NCBI RefSeq assembly: GCF_000588875.1
Contig: NZ_JEMV01000043.1
Span: 1 to 35,688, forward strand
Direction of reading: 5' to 3'
From: Sphingobium sp. Ant17
GTDB taxonomy: Bacteria > Pseudomonadota > Alphaproteobacteria > Sphingomonadales > Sphingomonadaceae
DNA: 35,688 nucleotides
In this document: in pieces, positions 18,928 to 27,470 of the stretch
Layout of the letters: every line of letters starts with the position of its first letter
Numbering within the stretch: the first letter of the stretch is position 1
Made by a program: the position numbers and the translations under genes
Notes under the pieces: model-generated
Database searches by the model: none
Told to the model about the DNA's origin: nothing
What the model saw: the letters and a program-made list of their open reading frames with translations, nothing else

Positions 18928-20061
18928 TCAACCGATCAAGCCGGACAGGCTCTTCCACAGCCCGAAAGACGACAAATCGTTGAAAGTCACCAGCACCATC
19001 ACCGTCATCAACAGCGCAAGACCCGACCTGTAGGCCCATTCCTGCACCTGCGGGCTGACCGGCCGACGCTGTAGCGCCTCAATCCCGTAAAACAGCAGAT
19101 GCCCACCATCCAGCATGGGGATTGGCAATAAGTTGATGAACCCCAAGTTAATCGAGATGAGCGCCATGAAAGTCAGGAAGCCCATCAGCCCCATCATCGC
19201 GGCCTGGCCGGACACATCGGCGATCTTGAGCGGCCCACCCAATTCCTTGACCGACCGACGGCCCGTGATGATCTGGCCGAGGCCATCCATGGCGGACACG
19301 AACATCTGCCCGGTCCGCACCGTGCCGATCACGGGGATTTCCCATAGCGCGATATCCCGAAATTCGATCTTGTCGGACATAACGCCCAACTGGCCGAAGC
19401 GGTAGATATTGCCGAACCGGTCCTTTTCGATCCGTTCGCCCGCCGCGATCGTCATGGCCGTGCGTTGCCCGTCCCGTTCGATGACATAGGGCAATGCGTC
19501 GCCCGGACGCAGCGATACGATCGGCGCGATGTCGGTGAAACTATCGATCTGTCGCCCCATGATCGACACGATACGGTCGCCCGGACGCAGGCCCGCTTTC
19601 TCCGCCGCCGATGCCGGTGCGACCTGCTGCACCACTGGCGGGCTGACAGGGTCGCCCTTCCAATAGGCAAGGCCGCCCAGCAGCAGGATCGCGAAGAGGA
19701 AATTGACCGCAGGGCCGGCTGCGACGATCGCCGCGCGCTGCCACACCGGTTTGGCAGGAAAGCTCTCGGCCCGGTCCTGCGCGGACATTTGCAGCCAAGC
19801 GGGATCGGCCTGACTCGCCGCGTTCATGTCGCCCTTGAAGCGGACATAGCCGCCCAAGGGCAGCGCCGCGAGCCGCCAGCGCGTTCCGCGCTTGTCGACC
19901 CAGGCGAGCAATTCCGGGCCGAAGCCGATGGAGAATGCCTCCGCCTTCACTCCGCACCAGCGTCCGACAATATAATGGCCAAACTCATGCACGAAAACGA
20001 GCGGCCCTATGACCGCCACGAAAGCGAGAACGGTCAGCAGGAAACCGGGATTTTCTATCAA
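18928..20061 (-). CDS. rseP: RIP metalloprotease RseP (site-2 protease)
   Basis: 377 residues, an integral inner-membrane zinc protease that cleaves anti-sigma factors and signal-peptide remnants inside the membrane. The HEFGH motif is at residues 25-29 in the first transmembrane helix, and the LDG motif occurs in LLPIPMLDGGHL near residue 317. A PDZ domain lies between (VVQQVAPASAAEKAGLRPGDRI, about 143-164). The start overlaps the dxr stop (ATGA). Position between dxr and bamA is conserved across Proteobacteria. Confidence 0.96.
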   Translation of the reverse strand: MIENPGFLLTVLAFVAVIGPLVFVHEFGHYIVGRWCGVKAEAFSIGFGPELLAWVDKRGTRWRLAALPLGGYVRFKGDMNAASQADPAWLQMSAQDRAESFPAKPVWQRAAIVAAGPAVNFLFAILLLGGLAYWKGDPVSPPVVQQVAPASAAEKAGLRPGDRIVSIMGRQIDSFTDIAPIVSLRPGDALPYVIERDGQRTAMTIAAGERIEKDRFGNIYRFGQLGVMSDKIEFRDIALWEIPVIGTVRTGQMFVSAMDGLGQIITGRRSVKELGGPLKIADVSGQAAMMGLMGFLTFMALISINLGFINLLPIPMLDGGHLLFYGIEALQRRPVSPQVQEWAYRSGLALLMTVMVLVTFNDLSSFGLWKSLSGLIG

Positions 20062-21218
20062 GCCGTCAATCTTTCCATCACTTGGCCCGCATGTCGGCGT
20101 GCCGCGGCATCCGCCGCCAGCACATCCTCAATCGCATGAGGCGCAGGCGCGCTATAGCGGGTCAACACTTCGTCCACAATCATGGCGATATCAAGGAAGC
20201 GGACGCGCCCGGCGAGAAAAGCGGCGACGGCGACTTCGTTGGCCGCGTTCAAAATCGCCGGAACGGCCCCGCCCGCCTCGGCCGCCTGCCGCGCCAGGCG
20301 CAGCGCGGGGAAGCGTTCCGGGTCGGGCGCTTCGAAATCGAGCCGTCCGATCCGCGCCAGATCGAGCGGTTGGCACGGCGTAGCGATCCGCCGGGGCCAC
20401 GCCAGCGCATGGGCGATCGGGATCCGCATGTCGGGCGAGCCCAATTGCGCCAAGGTCGACCGGTCGCGATATTCGACCATCGAATGGATGACCGATTGGG
20501 GATGGACCAATATCTCGATGCGGTCGAGGCCGACCGGGAAGAGATAGGCCGCCTCGATAAATTCCAGCCCCTTGTTCATCATCGTCGCGCTATCGACGCT
20601 GATCTTCGCGCCCATCGACCAGTTGGGATGCGCGACCGCCTGTTTGGGCGTGATGTCCGCCATCTCGGCGCGGGTGCGGGTACGGAAGGGGCCACCGCTC
20701 GCAGTCAGGATGATCCTTGCCACATCGTCGAGGCTGCTGCCCGCAAGACACTGGAATATCGCATTATGTTCGCTATCGACCGGCAGCAGGGTCGCGCCGG
20801 AGGCGCGCGCCGCCTCCATCATCAGCCCGCCCGCCGACACCAGCGATTCCTTGTTGGCCAGCGCCACCGTACCGCCCGCCTTGAGCGCGGCCATGGTGGG
20901 CCGCAGTCCGGCACAGCCGACGATCGACGCCATGGTCCAGTCGGCCCCGGACCCCGCGACATCGACCAGCGCCTCTTCGCCCGCCGCTGCTTCGACACCG
21001 GACCCGGCCAATGCGGCTTTGAGCGCGTCATAGCGCGCTGGATCGCCGATCACGGCGATCCGCGCCTTGGTCGCCTTCGCCGCTTGCGCCAAACCCTCGA
21101 CATCGCTGTTGGCGGTGAGCGCAACGACCGCATAGGCCTCTGGATCGCGCCGGATCAGGTCCAGCGTGGACATCCCCACCGATCCCGTCGCGCCAAAGAT
21201 CGAAACCGTCCGCATCAT
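20058..21218 (-). CDS. dxr: 1-Deoxy-D-xylulose 5-phosphate reductoisomerase
   Basis: 386 residues from the ATG at 21218, which overlaps the cdsA stop (ATGA). A longer open frame reads through cdsA in the wrong frame and is not real. Dxr makes MEP from DXP with NADPH, the committed step of isoprenoid synthesis. Visible are the NADPH motif FGATGSVGMSTLDLI (8-22), ALANKESLVSAG, PVDSEHNAIFQ with metal-binding residues, the flexible loop VAHPNWSMGAKISVDSATM and the LNAANEVAVAAF region. Its product feeds undecaprenyl synthesis by UppS, encoded two genes upstream. Confidence 0.96.
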   Translation of the reverse strand: MMRTVSIFGATGSVGMSTLDLIRRDPEAYAVVALTANSDVEGLAQAAKATKARIAVIGDPARYDALKAALAGSGVEAAAGEEALVDVAGSGADWTMASIVGCAGLRPTMAALKAGGTVALANKESLVSAGGLMMEAARASGATLLPVDSEHNAIFQCLAGSSLDDVARIILTASGGPFRTRTRAEMADITPKQAVAHPNWSMGAKISVDSATMMNKGLEFIEAAYLFPVGLDRIEILVHPQSVIHSMVEYRDRSTLAQLGSPDMRIPIAHALAWPRRIATPCQPLDLARIGRLDFEAPDPERFPALRLARQAAEAGGAVPAILNAANEVAVAAFLAGRVRFLDIAMIVDEVLTRYSAPAPHAIEDVLAADAAARRHAGQVMERLTA

Positions 21219-21991
21219 GCCTGTCCCACCATCAGATATAGCAGGGCGGCGAGCGGCGCGGCGGCCACCACACCGTCCAGCCGGTCCATTACCCCGCCAT
21301 GGCCGGGCAGCAGCATCCCGCTGTCCTTGACCCCCGCGCGCCGCTTCATCGCGCTTTCGAACAGGTCGCCCAATTGCGCCGCGACCGCCAGCAAGCCGCT
21401 CGCCGCCGCCAACTGAATCGGCAGGCCAGCGAACCGATGCAGCAGGAAGCCGGTGATCAATGCAGCCAGTACGCCTCCGGCCAGCCCGGCCCAGGTCTTG
21501 GACGGGCTGATGCGTGGCGCGAGTTTGGGACCGCCAATCGACCGCCCCGCGAAATACGCGCCGATGTCCGTCGCCCACACCAGCGCCAGCGCCCAGAACG
21601 CCAGCAATAGGCCGTAAAAATTGGGTTCCTGCCCGCGCAGGAAGAGCAATGCCATCACCGGCACACATATGTAGAAAATGCCAAAAGCGAGCCTGTACCC
21701 GCGGGTCGCGGCCATCACGAAGAGGAACGCCGCGATCATCAGGCCAACGGCGAAGCCATCCACCCCCGCCGCCAAGGGACATAGGATCGCGAGCGGCACC
21801 GAAACGGCGAACATCGACAATTTGCGCTGTTCGGCGCTGGCCCCGTTCAGGTCGGCCCACTCGCCCTGCATCAACACGCCCGCCACCGCCAGCAAGAGCC
21901 AAAAGAGCAATCCCCCCGACAGCAACGCGCCGAGTGCCAGCGCGATCAGGGCGACGCCGACGATGCTGCGGGTCCGCAATTCGCTGGCCAT
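21215..21991 (-). CDS. cdsA: Phosphatidate cytidylyltransferase
   Basis: 258 residues with multiple membrane segments. It makes CDP-diacylglycerol from phosphatidate and CTP, the precursor used by PssA encoded elsewhere in this window. The family signature near the C-terminus is clear: KTWAGLAGG, then LGDLFESAMKRRAGVKDSG and PGHGGVMDRLDG. It begins 3 bases after the uppS stop and overlaps dxr. Confidence 0.95.
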   Translation of the reverse strand: MASELRTRSIVGVALIALALGALLSGGLLFWLLLAVAGVLMQGEWADLNGASAEQRKLSMFAVSVPLAILCPLAAGVDGFAVGLMIAAFLFVMAATRGYRLAFGIFYICVPVMALLFLRGQEPNFYGLLLAFWALALVWATDIGAYFAGRSIGGPKLAPRISPSKTWAGLAGGVLAALITGFLLHRFAGLPIQLAAASGLLAVAAQLGDLFESAMKRRAGVKDSGMLLPGHGGVMDRLDGVVAAAPLAALLYLMVGQA

Positions 21992-21994
21992 GGC

Positions 21995-22735
21995 TTACAA
22001 CCCGCCGAAGCGGCGGTCCCTCAAGCGGAAGGCGGCGAGCGCTCGCCCCAGTTCGGCGGCGCCGAAATCGGGCCACAGCATGTCGGTGAAATAAAGTTCG
22101 GCATAGGCCGCCTGCCAGAGCATGAAATTGCTCAGCCGCTGTTCGCCCGACGTGCGGATCAGCAAGTCTAGCGGCGGCAGATCGGCGGTATCGAGCGCAG
22201 CACCGATCGTCTCCACGCCAATCTCGTCGGCGCGCATCTCGCCGCGCGCGACGCGCTGGGCCAGTTGTTGCGCCGCACGCACCATCTCATCCTGCGCGCC
22301 ATAATTGAGCGCGATCGCGATCACCGGCCCTGAATTGGCGGCGGTGCGGGCGACGGCTGCTTCGATCAGATCCACCAGCGAGGCATCGAGCACACGATAA
22401 TTGCCGATCACCCGCAACCGGACGCCGTTAGCATGAAACTCGTCCAGATCCGCCTGAATGAAGTGGCGCAGCAGCCCCATAAGGTCGGCGACTTCCCCCG
22501 GCGGGCGCTTCCAATTCTCGGAGGAAAAGGCATACAGCGTCAGGCATTCCAGCCCCATGTCGCGTGCCGCGCGCGCAACCCGGCGCACCGCTTCCACCCC
22601 GGCACGATGGCCGGCGATGCGCGGGAGCAGGCGCTTCTTGGCCCAGCGGCCATTGCCATCCATGATGATGGCGACATGGCGTGCGCCATGAACAGGCGCG
22701 GTGCTGGTCAGGTCGGACTTGGCTTGCGTGGCCAT
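21995..22735 (-). CDS. uppS: Isoprenyl transferase (undecaprenyl diphosphate synthase)
   Basis: 246 residues from the ATG at 22735. It adds isopentenyl units to make undecaprenyl diphosphate, the lipid carrier for cell-wall precursors. The catalytic Asp26 lies in [13 protein letters not shown], with later motifs [12 protein letters not shown] and [19 protein letters not shown]. In the sequence as given, the frame is open upstream into frr, producing a 446-codon fusion. I take that as the result of a lost base near 22810, since both parts have normal family lengths when separated. Confidence 0.93.
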   Translation of the reverse strand: MATQAKSDLTSTAPVHGARHVAIIMDGNGRWAKKRLLPRIAGHRAGVEAVRRVARAARDMGLECLTLYAFSSENWKRPPGEVADLMGLLRHFIQADLDEFHANGVRLRVIGNYRVLDASLVDLIEAAVARTAANSGPVIAIALNYGAQDEMVRAAQQLAQRVARGEMRADEIGVETIGAALDTADLPPLDLLIRTSGEQRLSNFMLWQAAYAELYFTDMLWPDFGAAELGRALAAFRLRDRRFGGL

Positions 22736-22778
22736 CAGATCAGGATGCGGGCAATGGCCACAAAAGGAAAGCCCCGGC

Positions 22779-23335
22779 TTACTGGCCGAGGATTTCCTTT
22801 CTCCTCGACGCGACGCGGCGTCGATATCTGCGATGATGCTGTCGGTCAGCTTCTGCACTTCGGTTTCCAGGCGCTTGCGCTCATCCTCGCTGATTTCGCC
22901 CTTCTTCTCGTCCGCCTTCAGATTGTCCATGCCATCGCGGCGAACATTGCGCACCGCGATGCGCGCGCCTTCGGCATATTTGCTGGCAAGCTTGGCCAGT
23001 TCCTTGCGCCGATCTTCGGTCAGGTCGGGGATCGGGAGGCGCAGCGTCTGGCCGTCTGTGATGGGGTTGAGGCCCAGGCCCGCCGAGCGGATCGCCTTGT
23101 CGACCGGGCCGACATTGGTCTTGTCCCACACCTGAACCGACAACATGCGCGGTTCGGGGGCGGACACGGTGGCGACCTGATTGAGCGGCATCGAGGCACC
23201 ATAAACGGTGACCATGACCGGATCGAGCAGCATCACATTGGCGCGGCCAGTGCGCAAACCAGACAAATCGCCCTTGAGCGATTCGACGGCACCCGCCATG
23301 CGGCGTTCCAGGTCGGATTTGTCATATTGGGCCAT
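22779..23335 (-). CDS. frr: Ribosome recycling factor, frame lost near its C-terminus
   Basis: RRF splits post-termination ribosomes with EF-G. The frame from the ATG at 23335 ([20 protein letters not shown]) matches RRF, including [14 protein letters not shown] and the [25 protein letters not shown] hinge region. After ADIDAAS the frame slips at about 22810-22811. In the neighbouring frame the expected ending RRKEILGQ and a TAA at 22779-22781 follow. The span is 557 bases, one short of 186 codons, so one added base gives 185 residues, the standard RRF length. As written, translation would run into uppS. frr is essential, so a sequence error is most likely. Confidence 0.9.
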
Positions 23336-23338
23336 GTG

Positions 23339-24064
23339 TCAGCGCTCCTGATTATGCACGATCGTCGCGACGCCCTGCCCCGCCAACACTGTCGCCAGGT
23401 TGCCGGTTTCGCGGATGTTGAACACGACGATGGGAATATTGTTTTCGCGGCAGAGGGCAATGGCGCTTGCGTCCATAACCTTTAGATTATCGGCCAGAAC
23501 CCGATCGAAGCTGATTGCGTCATAGCGGGTCGCATCGGCCACCTTCTTGGGATCGGCATTATAGACGCCATCGACGCTGGTGCCCTTGAAGATCGCGTCG
23601 CAATTCATTTCGGCGGCACGCAAGGCGGCGGTCGTATCGGTCGTGAAGAAGGGGTTTCCGGTGCCCGCCGCAAAGATGACGATCCGGCCCTTCTCCATAT
23701 GCCGCACCGCCTTGCGCCGGATATAGGGTTCGCACACCGATGCCATCGGGATGGCCGATTGGACGCGGGTGTCATAACCCAGCTTTTCCAGCGCATTCTG
23801 TACCGCCAGCGCGTTCATGACCGTCGCCAACATGCCCATATAATCGGCGCTGGTGCGGTCGAAACCCTTGGCCGCGCCGGCAAGGCCGCGGAAGATGTTG
23901 CCGCCGCCCACGACGACGCACAGTTCGAACCCGGCTTCACGCGCCGCCGCAATCTCGCCCGCGACGCGATTGACGGTTTCGGGTTCGATACCGAACTGGC
24001 CCTGCCCCATCAGGACTTCGCCAGACAATTTCAGCAGGATGCGCTTGTAGGCAGGCCGGGTCAT
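23339..24064 (-). CDS. pyrH: Uridylate kinase
   Basis: 241 residues, a hexameric bacterial-type UMP kinase that makes UDP from UMP and ATP. Motifs: [12 protein letters not shown] (phosphate-binding start, residues 9-20), [11 protein letters not shown] (51-61), [20 protein letters not shown] (UMP and ATP contacts) and [15 protein letters not shown]. The stop is 3 bases before frr. It is separated from tsf by an EF-hand gene, unlike the usual tsf-pyrH adjacency. A hairpin (AACGCCC/GGGCGTT, 24119-24141) lies in its leader. Confidence 0.96.
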   Translation of the reverse strand: MTRPAYKRILLKLSGEVLMGQGQFGIEPETVNRVAGEIAAAREAGFELCVVVGGGNIFRGLAGAAKGFDRTSADYMGMLATVMNALAVQNALEKLGYDTRVQSAIPMASVCEPYIRRKAVRHMEKGRIVIFAAGTGNPFFTTDTTAALRAAEMNCDAIFKGTSVDGVYNADPKKVADATRYDAISFDRVLADNLKVMDASAIALCRENNIPIVVFNIRETGNLATVLAGQGVATIVHNQER

Positions 24065-24118
24065 AGGCGGTAGGAGTCCATGTCGCTAGCGGGAAGGCCA
24101 GCGATCATTAGTCAGCCC

Positions 24119-24141
24119 AACGCCCAATGCCAAGGGGCGTT
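24119..24141 (-). other. Hairpin in the pyrH leader
   Basis: AACGCCC (24119-24125) pairs with GGGCGTT (24135-24141) around a 9-base loop. It sits between the EF-hand gene and pyrH and lacks a T-run, so it may be an attenuator or processing site, or chance. Confidence 0.3.
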
Positions 24142-24247
24142 TGTCGTCAAATATCATGTTGCGTCGATGGGCGGCCCTAGCTTTGCCCCGACCTTTGCTA
24201 TCCTGACATCAAAATCCGTTGGCTTGTGTTCCCTTCGGCAGACGGCC

Positions 24248-24963
24248 TCAACAGGGACGATCGGGCAGGCAGGGTGGCGCGCCCCCGCCCGGTGGCCGCT
24301 TGCCGCCCCGCAATGCCGGTCGCAACTCATCCATGGTCAGCCAGCCGTCATGATTGGCATCGGCCGCATCGAAGCGTTTGCCTGATAGGCCAGCAATTCG
24401 TCCAGCGAGAGACCTGCATCATAATTGCTGTTCGCCTGAGTGATCAGGCCGACGCTGAGCGGTTCGATGAGTGTCGCCAAGCCTCTACTGCCCGGATCGT
24501 CGCCGACATCGGGCAAAAGCACTTCCGCCACTGGACCGCCCCGGTCGCCTGCCCCCGCCACCTCCGACGAGGCCACCGAACCCATTTGCCGCTGCCAGGC
24601 GACGAATTCCGCATAGCTGACCGCGCCGTCATGATTACTATCGATCTTGGTGAAGCGCGCGCGAATGAGGACGTCACGCCGGGCATCGAACAGGCCGCGC
24701 AGTTCGTCGATCGTGACCATGTCATCCCGGTTGACGTCGCCTTCACGGAACATCGCCGTCACGATCTTGTCGAACTGCGCGCGCTTGATCGGCTTGGGGG
24801 GCGTGGGTCGGCGCGGTCCGCTCATGTTAGCGGGCGGTCCACCGCCGCCGCCGCCCGGGGGGCCAACCCCACCCTGCATACCTCCACCCATCCCGCCCTG
24901 GGCCAGAACAGGGGCGGTGCAAAGCACCAGCGACGCCAGTGCGCCGGACAATGATGTGCGCAT
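24248..24963 (-). CDS. Secreted EF-hand calcium-binding protein, frameshifted near the C-terminus
   Basis: The ATG at 24963 gives a signal peptide (MRTSLSGALASLVLCTAPVLAQ), a Gly/Met/Pro-rich linker and EF-hand loops DVNRDDMVTIDE, DSNHDGAVSYAE and NSNYDAGLSLDE. The frame as given stops at 24337, but at about 24380 the other frame carries a fourth canonical loop, DANHDGWLTMDE, then a Gly/Pro-rich tail ending at 24248. The corrected gene (716 + 1 bases) has 238 residues and two EF-hand pairs. It probably binds Ca2+ in the periplasm; role unknown. Without the correction a 208-residue protein lacking the fourth loop would be made. Confidence 0.82.
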
Positions 24964-25132
24964 CGACAATGCAAACTCCGCCAAAGTGAGAGCCGCGGGT
25001 GGATATCCATTCAACCCGCGCGCCCCAAGCCACGTCTGGTGCAGAGACGTCACGGTCTTGCCAATTCAGTAGCGAGCGCGCTGTTCCACGGCCGGTCGGG
25101 ACTGGATCGCACGACACGAGGACCAGGCAAAA

Positions 25133-25158
25133 AAAGAGCGCCCAAAAGGGCGCTCTTT
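25133..25158 (-). terminator. Rho-independent terminator after rpsB-tsf
   Basis: AAAGAGCGCCC (25133-25143) and GGGCGCTCTTT (25148-25158) form a perfect 11-bp stem with an AAAA loop (TTTT on the minus strand). On the minus strand a run of seven Ts follows. It lies about 30 bases beyond the tsf stop and separates tsf from the EF-hand gene. Confidence 0.9.
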
Positions 25159-25187
25159 CCAATGCGTCGGAACAGTAAGTCCGCGTT

Positions 25188-26114
25188 TTAGACGCCAGCT
25201 GCAGCCGCGACTTCCGCCGCGAAGTCGCTGACTTCCTTTTCAATGCCTTCGCCCAGCTGGAAGCGGACATAGCCCTTCAGGCTGATCGACGCGCCGGCTT
25301 CCTTGGCAGCCTTGGCAACGACATCGGCGACCGGGGTCTTGTTGTCCATCACGAACAGCTGCGAGAGCAAGGCGTTTTCCTTGGCGAACTTGGCCACCGC
25401 GCCATCGACCATCTTGGCGACGATCTCGGCAGGCTTGCCCGATTCGGCGGCCTTTTCGGCAGCGATCGCGCGCTCCCGTTCCAGCAGCGACGGATCGATG
25501 TCCGAAGCGGCCAGCGCCAGCGGGAAGGCAGCGGCGATGTGCATCGCGATCTGCTTGCCCAAAGGCTCCATAACCTCGGCCGATGCATCGCCTTCCAGCG
25601 CGACCAGAACGCCGATCTTGCCGAGGCCCGGCGCGGCTGCGTTGTGGACGTAGGGAACGACGACGCCCTGGCTCACTTCGACATGGCCGACACGACGAAC
25701 GGTCTGATTCTCACCGATGGTGGCGATGTTGGCGACCAGCTTTTCAGCGACGGTCCCGCCCGACGGATAGGCAGCGGCCGACAGCGCTTCGGCGTCGGCA
25801 GCGCCGGTTTCAAGCGCGATCGTCGCGACGGTGCGGACGAAATCCTGAAACTGTTCGTTCTTGGCAACGAAGTCGGTTTCGCTGTTCACTTCGACGGCGA
25901 CACCCTTGGTCCCGGCAACGGCGACGCCGACCAGACCTTCGGCCGCAGTGCGGCTCGACTTCTTCTGCGCCGCGGCCAGACCCTTGGCGCGCAACCAGTC
26001 GGTTGCCGCTTCGATGTCGCCATTGGCTTCGGTCAGCGCCTTCTTGCAATCCATCATGCCCGCGCCCGAACGGTCGCGAAGTTCTTTGACAGAAGCAGCG
26101 GTAATATCGGCCAT
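25188..26114 (-). CDS. tsf: Translation elongation factor Ts
   Basis: 308 residues, the guanine-nucleotide exchange factor for EF-Tu. The N-terminal UBA-like domain ([24 protein letters not shown]) and the EF-Tu-contacting TDFVAKN at residues 80-86 are clear. It is cotranscribed with rpsB, 97 bases upstream, with a hairpin in the gap. It ends at a strong terminator. Confidence 0.97.
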   Translation of the reverse strand: MADITAASVKELRDRSGAGMMDCKKALTEANGDIEAATDWLRAKGLAAAQKKSSRTAAEGLVGVAVAGTKGVAVEVNSETDFVAKNEQFQDFVRTVATIALETGAADAEALSAAAYPSGGTVAEKLVANIATIGENQTVRRVGHVEVSQGVVVPYVHNAAAPGLGKIGVLVALEGDASAEVMEPLGKQIAMHIAAAFPLALAASDIDPSLLERERAIAAEKAAESGKPAEIVAKMVDGAVAKFAKENALLSQLFVMDNKTPVADVVAKAAKEAGASISLKGYVRFQLGEGIEKEVSDFAAEVAAAAGV

Positions 26115-26152
26115 GTTTCGGCTCCTAGATCAGTGTGGTTCAAATATGCGGC

Positions 26153-26180
26153 AGGGCGCGTCTCTGAAAGAGCGCGCCCT
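26153..26180 (-). other. Hairpin between rpsB and tsf
   Basis: AGGGCGCG (26153-26160) and CGCGCCCT (26173-26180) pair, continued inward by CTCT/AGAG around a GAA loop with one bulged base: 12 base pairs in all. No T-run follows on either strand. Likely a transcript-processing or partial-attenuation element that lowers tsf relative to rpsB, or stabilises the 3' end. Confidence 0.5.
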
Positions 26181-26211
26181 AGCCTGTCATTCTTGCAGTT
26201 GCGCGACGCCC

Positions 26212-26970
26212 TTAGGCTTCAGCGACAACCTCTTCCGCCATCGGCTCGTCCATCGCGCCGAGATCGACGCCCGAAGCCTGCTGCGCACCACGGTTGCCCT
26301 TGGTCGCGGCGGCCGCAATGGCGTCGCAATAGAGGCGGATGGCGCGGCTGGCGTCGTCGTTCGCGGGGACCGGGAACGCGATGCCGTCGGGCGAGACGTT
26401 CGAATCGAGGATCGCAACGACCGGGATACCCAGCGTGTTGGCTTCCTTGATCGCCAGCTCTTCCTTGTTCGCGTCGATCACGAACATGACATCGGGAATA
26501 CCGCCCATGTCGCGAATGCCGCCCAGCGACATTTCGAGCTTCTCATGCTCGCGCGTCATCTGAAGCACTTCCTTCTTCGTCAGGCCGTGGGTGTCACCCT
26601 GCAGCTTTTCCTCAAGGGTCTTCAAACGCTTGATCGAACCGGAAATGGTCTTCCAGTTGGTGAGCATACCGCCCAACCAGCGGTGGTTGACGAAATGCTG
26701 GCCGGACTTGCGGGCGGCCTCGGCAATCGGATCCTGCGCCTGGCGCTTGGTGCCGACAAAGAGCACCTTGCCACCGGCAGCAACCGTGCCCGATACGAAG
26801 TCGAGCGCGCGGCCGAACAAGGGCACGGTCTGCGACAGGTCAAGAATGTGAATGCCGTTGCGCTCGCCGAAGATGTACGGCTTCATGCGCGGATTCCAGC
26901 GATGGGTCTGGTGGCCGAAATGGGCGCCAGCGTCGATCAATTGGTGCATGGTGACAACAGGGGCCGCCAT
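26212..26970 (-). CDS. rpsB: 30S ribosomal protein S2
   Basis: 252 residues. Typical S2 start ([20 protein letters not shown]), the signature [20 protein letters not shown], and [17 protein letters not shown]2 assembles last on the 30S head and is needed for mRNA binding. The ATG at 26970 follows a GGAAGGAGA site. About 245 bases separate it from the divergent SOS-type gene; this leader contains a 19-base A/T homopolymer. Confidence 0.97.
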   Translation of the reverse strand: MAAPVVTMHQLIDAGAHFGHQTHRWNPRMKPYIFGERNGIHILDLSQTVPLFGRALDFVSGTVAAGGKVLFVGTKRQAQDPIAEAARKSGQHFVNHRWLGGMLTNWKTISGSIKRLKTLEEKLQGDTHGLTKKEVLQMTREHEKLEMSLGGIRDMGGIPDVMFVIDANKEELAIKEANTLGIPVVAILDSNVSPDGIAFPVPANDDASRAIRLYCDAIAAAATKGNRGAQQASGVDLGAMDEPMAEEVVAEA

Positions 26971-27090
26971 AAGATAGTCTCCTTCCGGTTAATGCCTCTG
27001 GGAATCGGGAACCGCAGAAAGCCTGAAAGGCTACTGCCAGCACCGGATATGATGATTCCCATGTGGAATGAGGCGCGCCTTTAACGCCGC

Positions 27091-27109
27091 AAAAAAAAAA
27101 AAAAAAAAA
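27091..27109. repeat. Homopolymer run of 19 A (T on the minus strand)
   Basis: An uninterrupted run of 19 adenines in a GC-rich genome, in the divergent region between rpsB and the 27215 gene, just upstream of the -35 element at 27121. It could act as an UP-like or curved element or be length-variable. Its length may be mis-sized by sequencing. Confidence 0.9.
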
Positions 27110-27120
27110 TTGCGCAAGGG

Positions 27121-27149
27121 TTGACTTGCGCTCCAGGACAGAACATAAA
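27121..27149 (+). promoter_or_regulatory. Sigma-70-type promoter of the small membrane-protein gene
   Basis: TTGACT (27121-27126), a 17-base spacer and CATAAA (27144-27149). The predicted start near 27156 gives a leader of about 60 bases before 27215. A poly-A tract lies directly upstream, and the -10 is covered by a LexA-type operator. Confidence 0.7.
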
Positions 27150-27155
27150 GTGAAC
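27141..27155 (+). promoter_or_regulatory. LexA (SOS) operator, GAAC-N7-GAAC
   Basis: GAACATAAAGTGAAC is an exact match to the direct-repeat GAAC-N7-GAAC (GTTC-N7-GTTC on the other strand) known for alphaproteobacterial LexA. It overlaps the -10 element and start region of the promoter, the usual repressor position. Binding itself is inferred. Confidence 0.72.
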
Positions 27156-27214
27156 AAACGGAACAAAGGCGGTTCGCTGCCGTTGGGACCGTCATAGTGA
27201 GGCTAGCCGTGCAA

Positions 27215-27463
27215 ATGGCAAGATGGAAAGTGACCACGATGTTCACATTCGTTGCAGCGACCCTGTTCTTTGGCGCATTCCTGATGGCCATGGGAACCAT
27301 CGCATGGATGTTCCTACTCTATCATGACAAGATGATAGCAGCGCTGCAGTTCGAGCCGATCCCCCACATACCGGTCTATCAGATCCGTATCCGTCGGCCC
27401 CGCGCCGTCGATGCAGGCCGCGCTGCCGCCGTTCGGGTGCCGAACGGGGCTGTCACGGCCTGA
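27215..27463 (+). CDS. Small single-span membrane protein under predicted SOS control
   Basis: 82 residues from the ATG at 27215 (MARWKVTTMFTFVAATLFFG), with GAGG 12 bases upstream; other possible starts are GTGs at 27197 and 27209 and an ATG at 27239 (74 residues, GGAAAG 9 bases upstream). A basic N-terminus precedes one hydrophobic helix (about 10-32) with Met-rich content (FLMAMGTIAWMFLLY), then a polar, Arg-rich tail. No family is recognised. The LexA-type operator on its promoter suggests DNA-damage induction. Caulobacter SidA and DidA are small membrane proteins made on DNA damage that block division, so a division-checkpoint role is a fair hypothesis but unproven. It is convergent with pssA. 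Confidence 0.65.
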   Translation: MARWKVTTMFTFVAATLFFGAFLMAMGTIAWMFLLYHDKMIAALQFEPIPHIPVYQIRIRRPRAVDAGRAAAVRVPNGAVTA

Positions 27464-27470
27464 TCGCTTT

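Noticed and set aside
20058..22076. 672-codon extension of dxr
   Set aside because: The upstream part is the wrong frame of cdsA, and the ATG at 21218 overlaps the cdsA stop in the usual ATGA manner.
21995..23335. Single 446-codon protein fusing ribosome recycling factor to undecaprenyl synthase
   Set aside because: Correct RRF and UppS lengths, an RRF C-terminus and TAA in the other frame, and a good uppS ATG all indicate one lost base instead of a fusion.
27072..27109. Terminator at the poly-A tract
   Set aside because: The weak GGCG/CGCC pairing is on the wrong side of the T-run for either strand.
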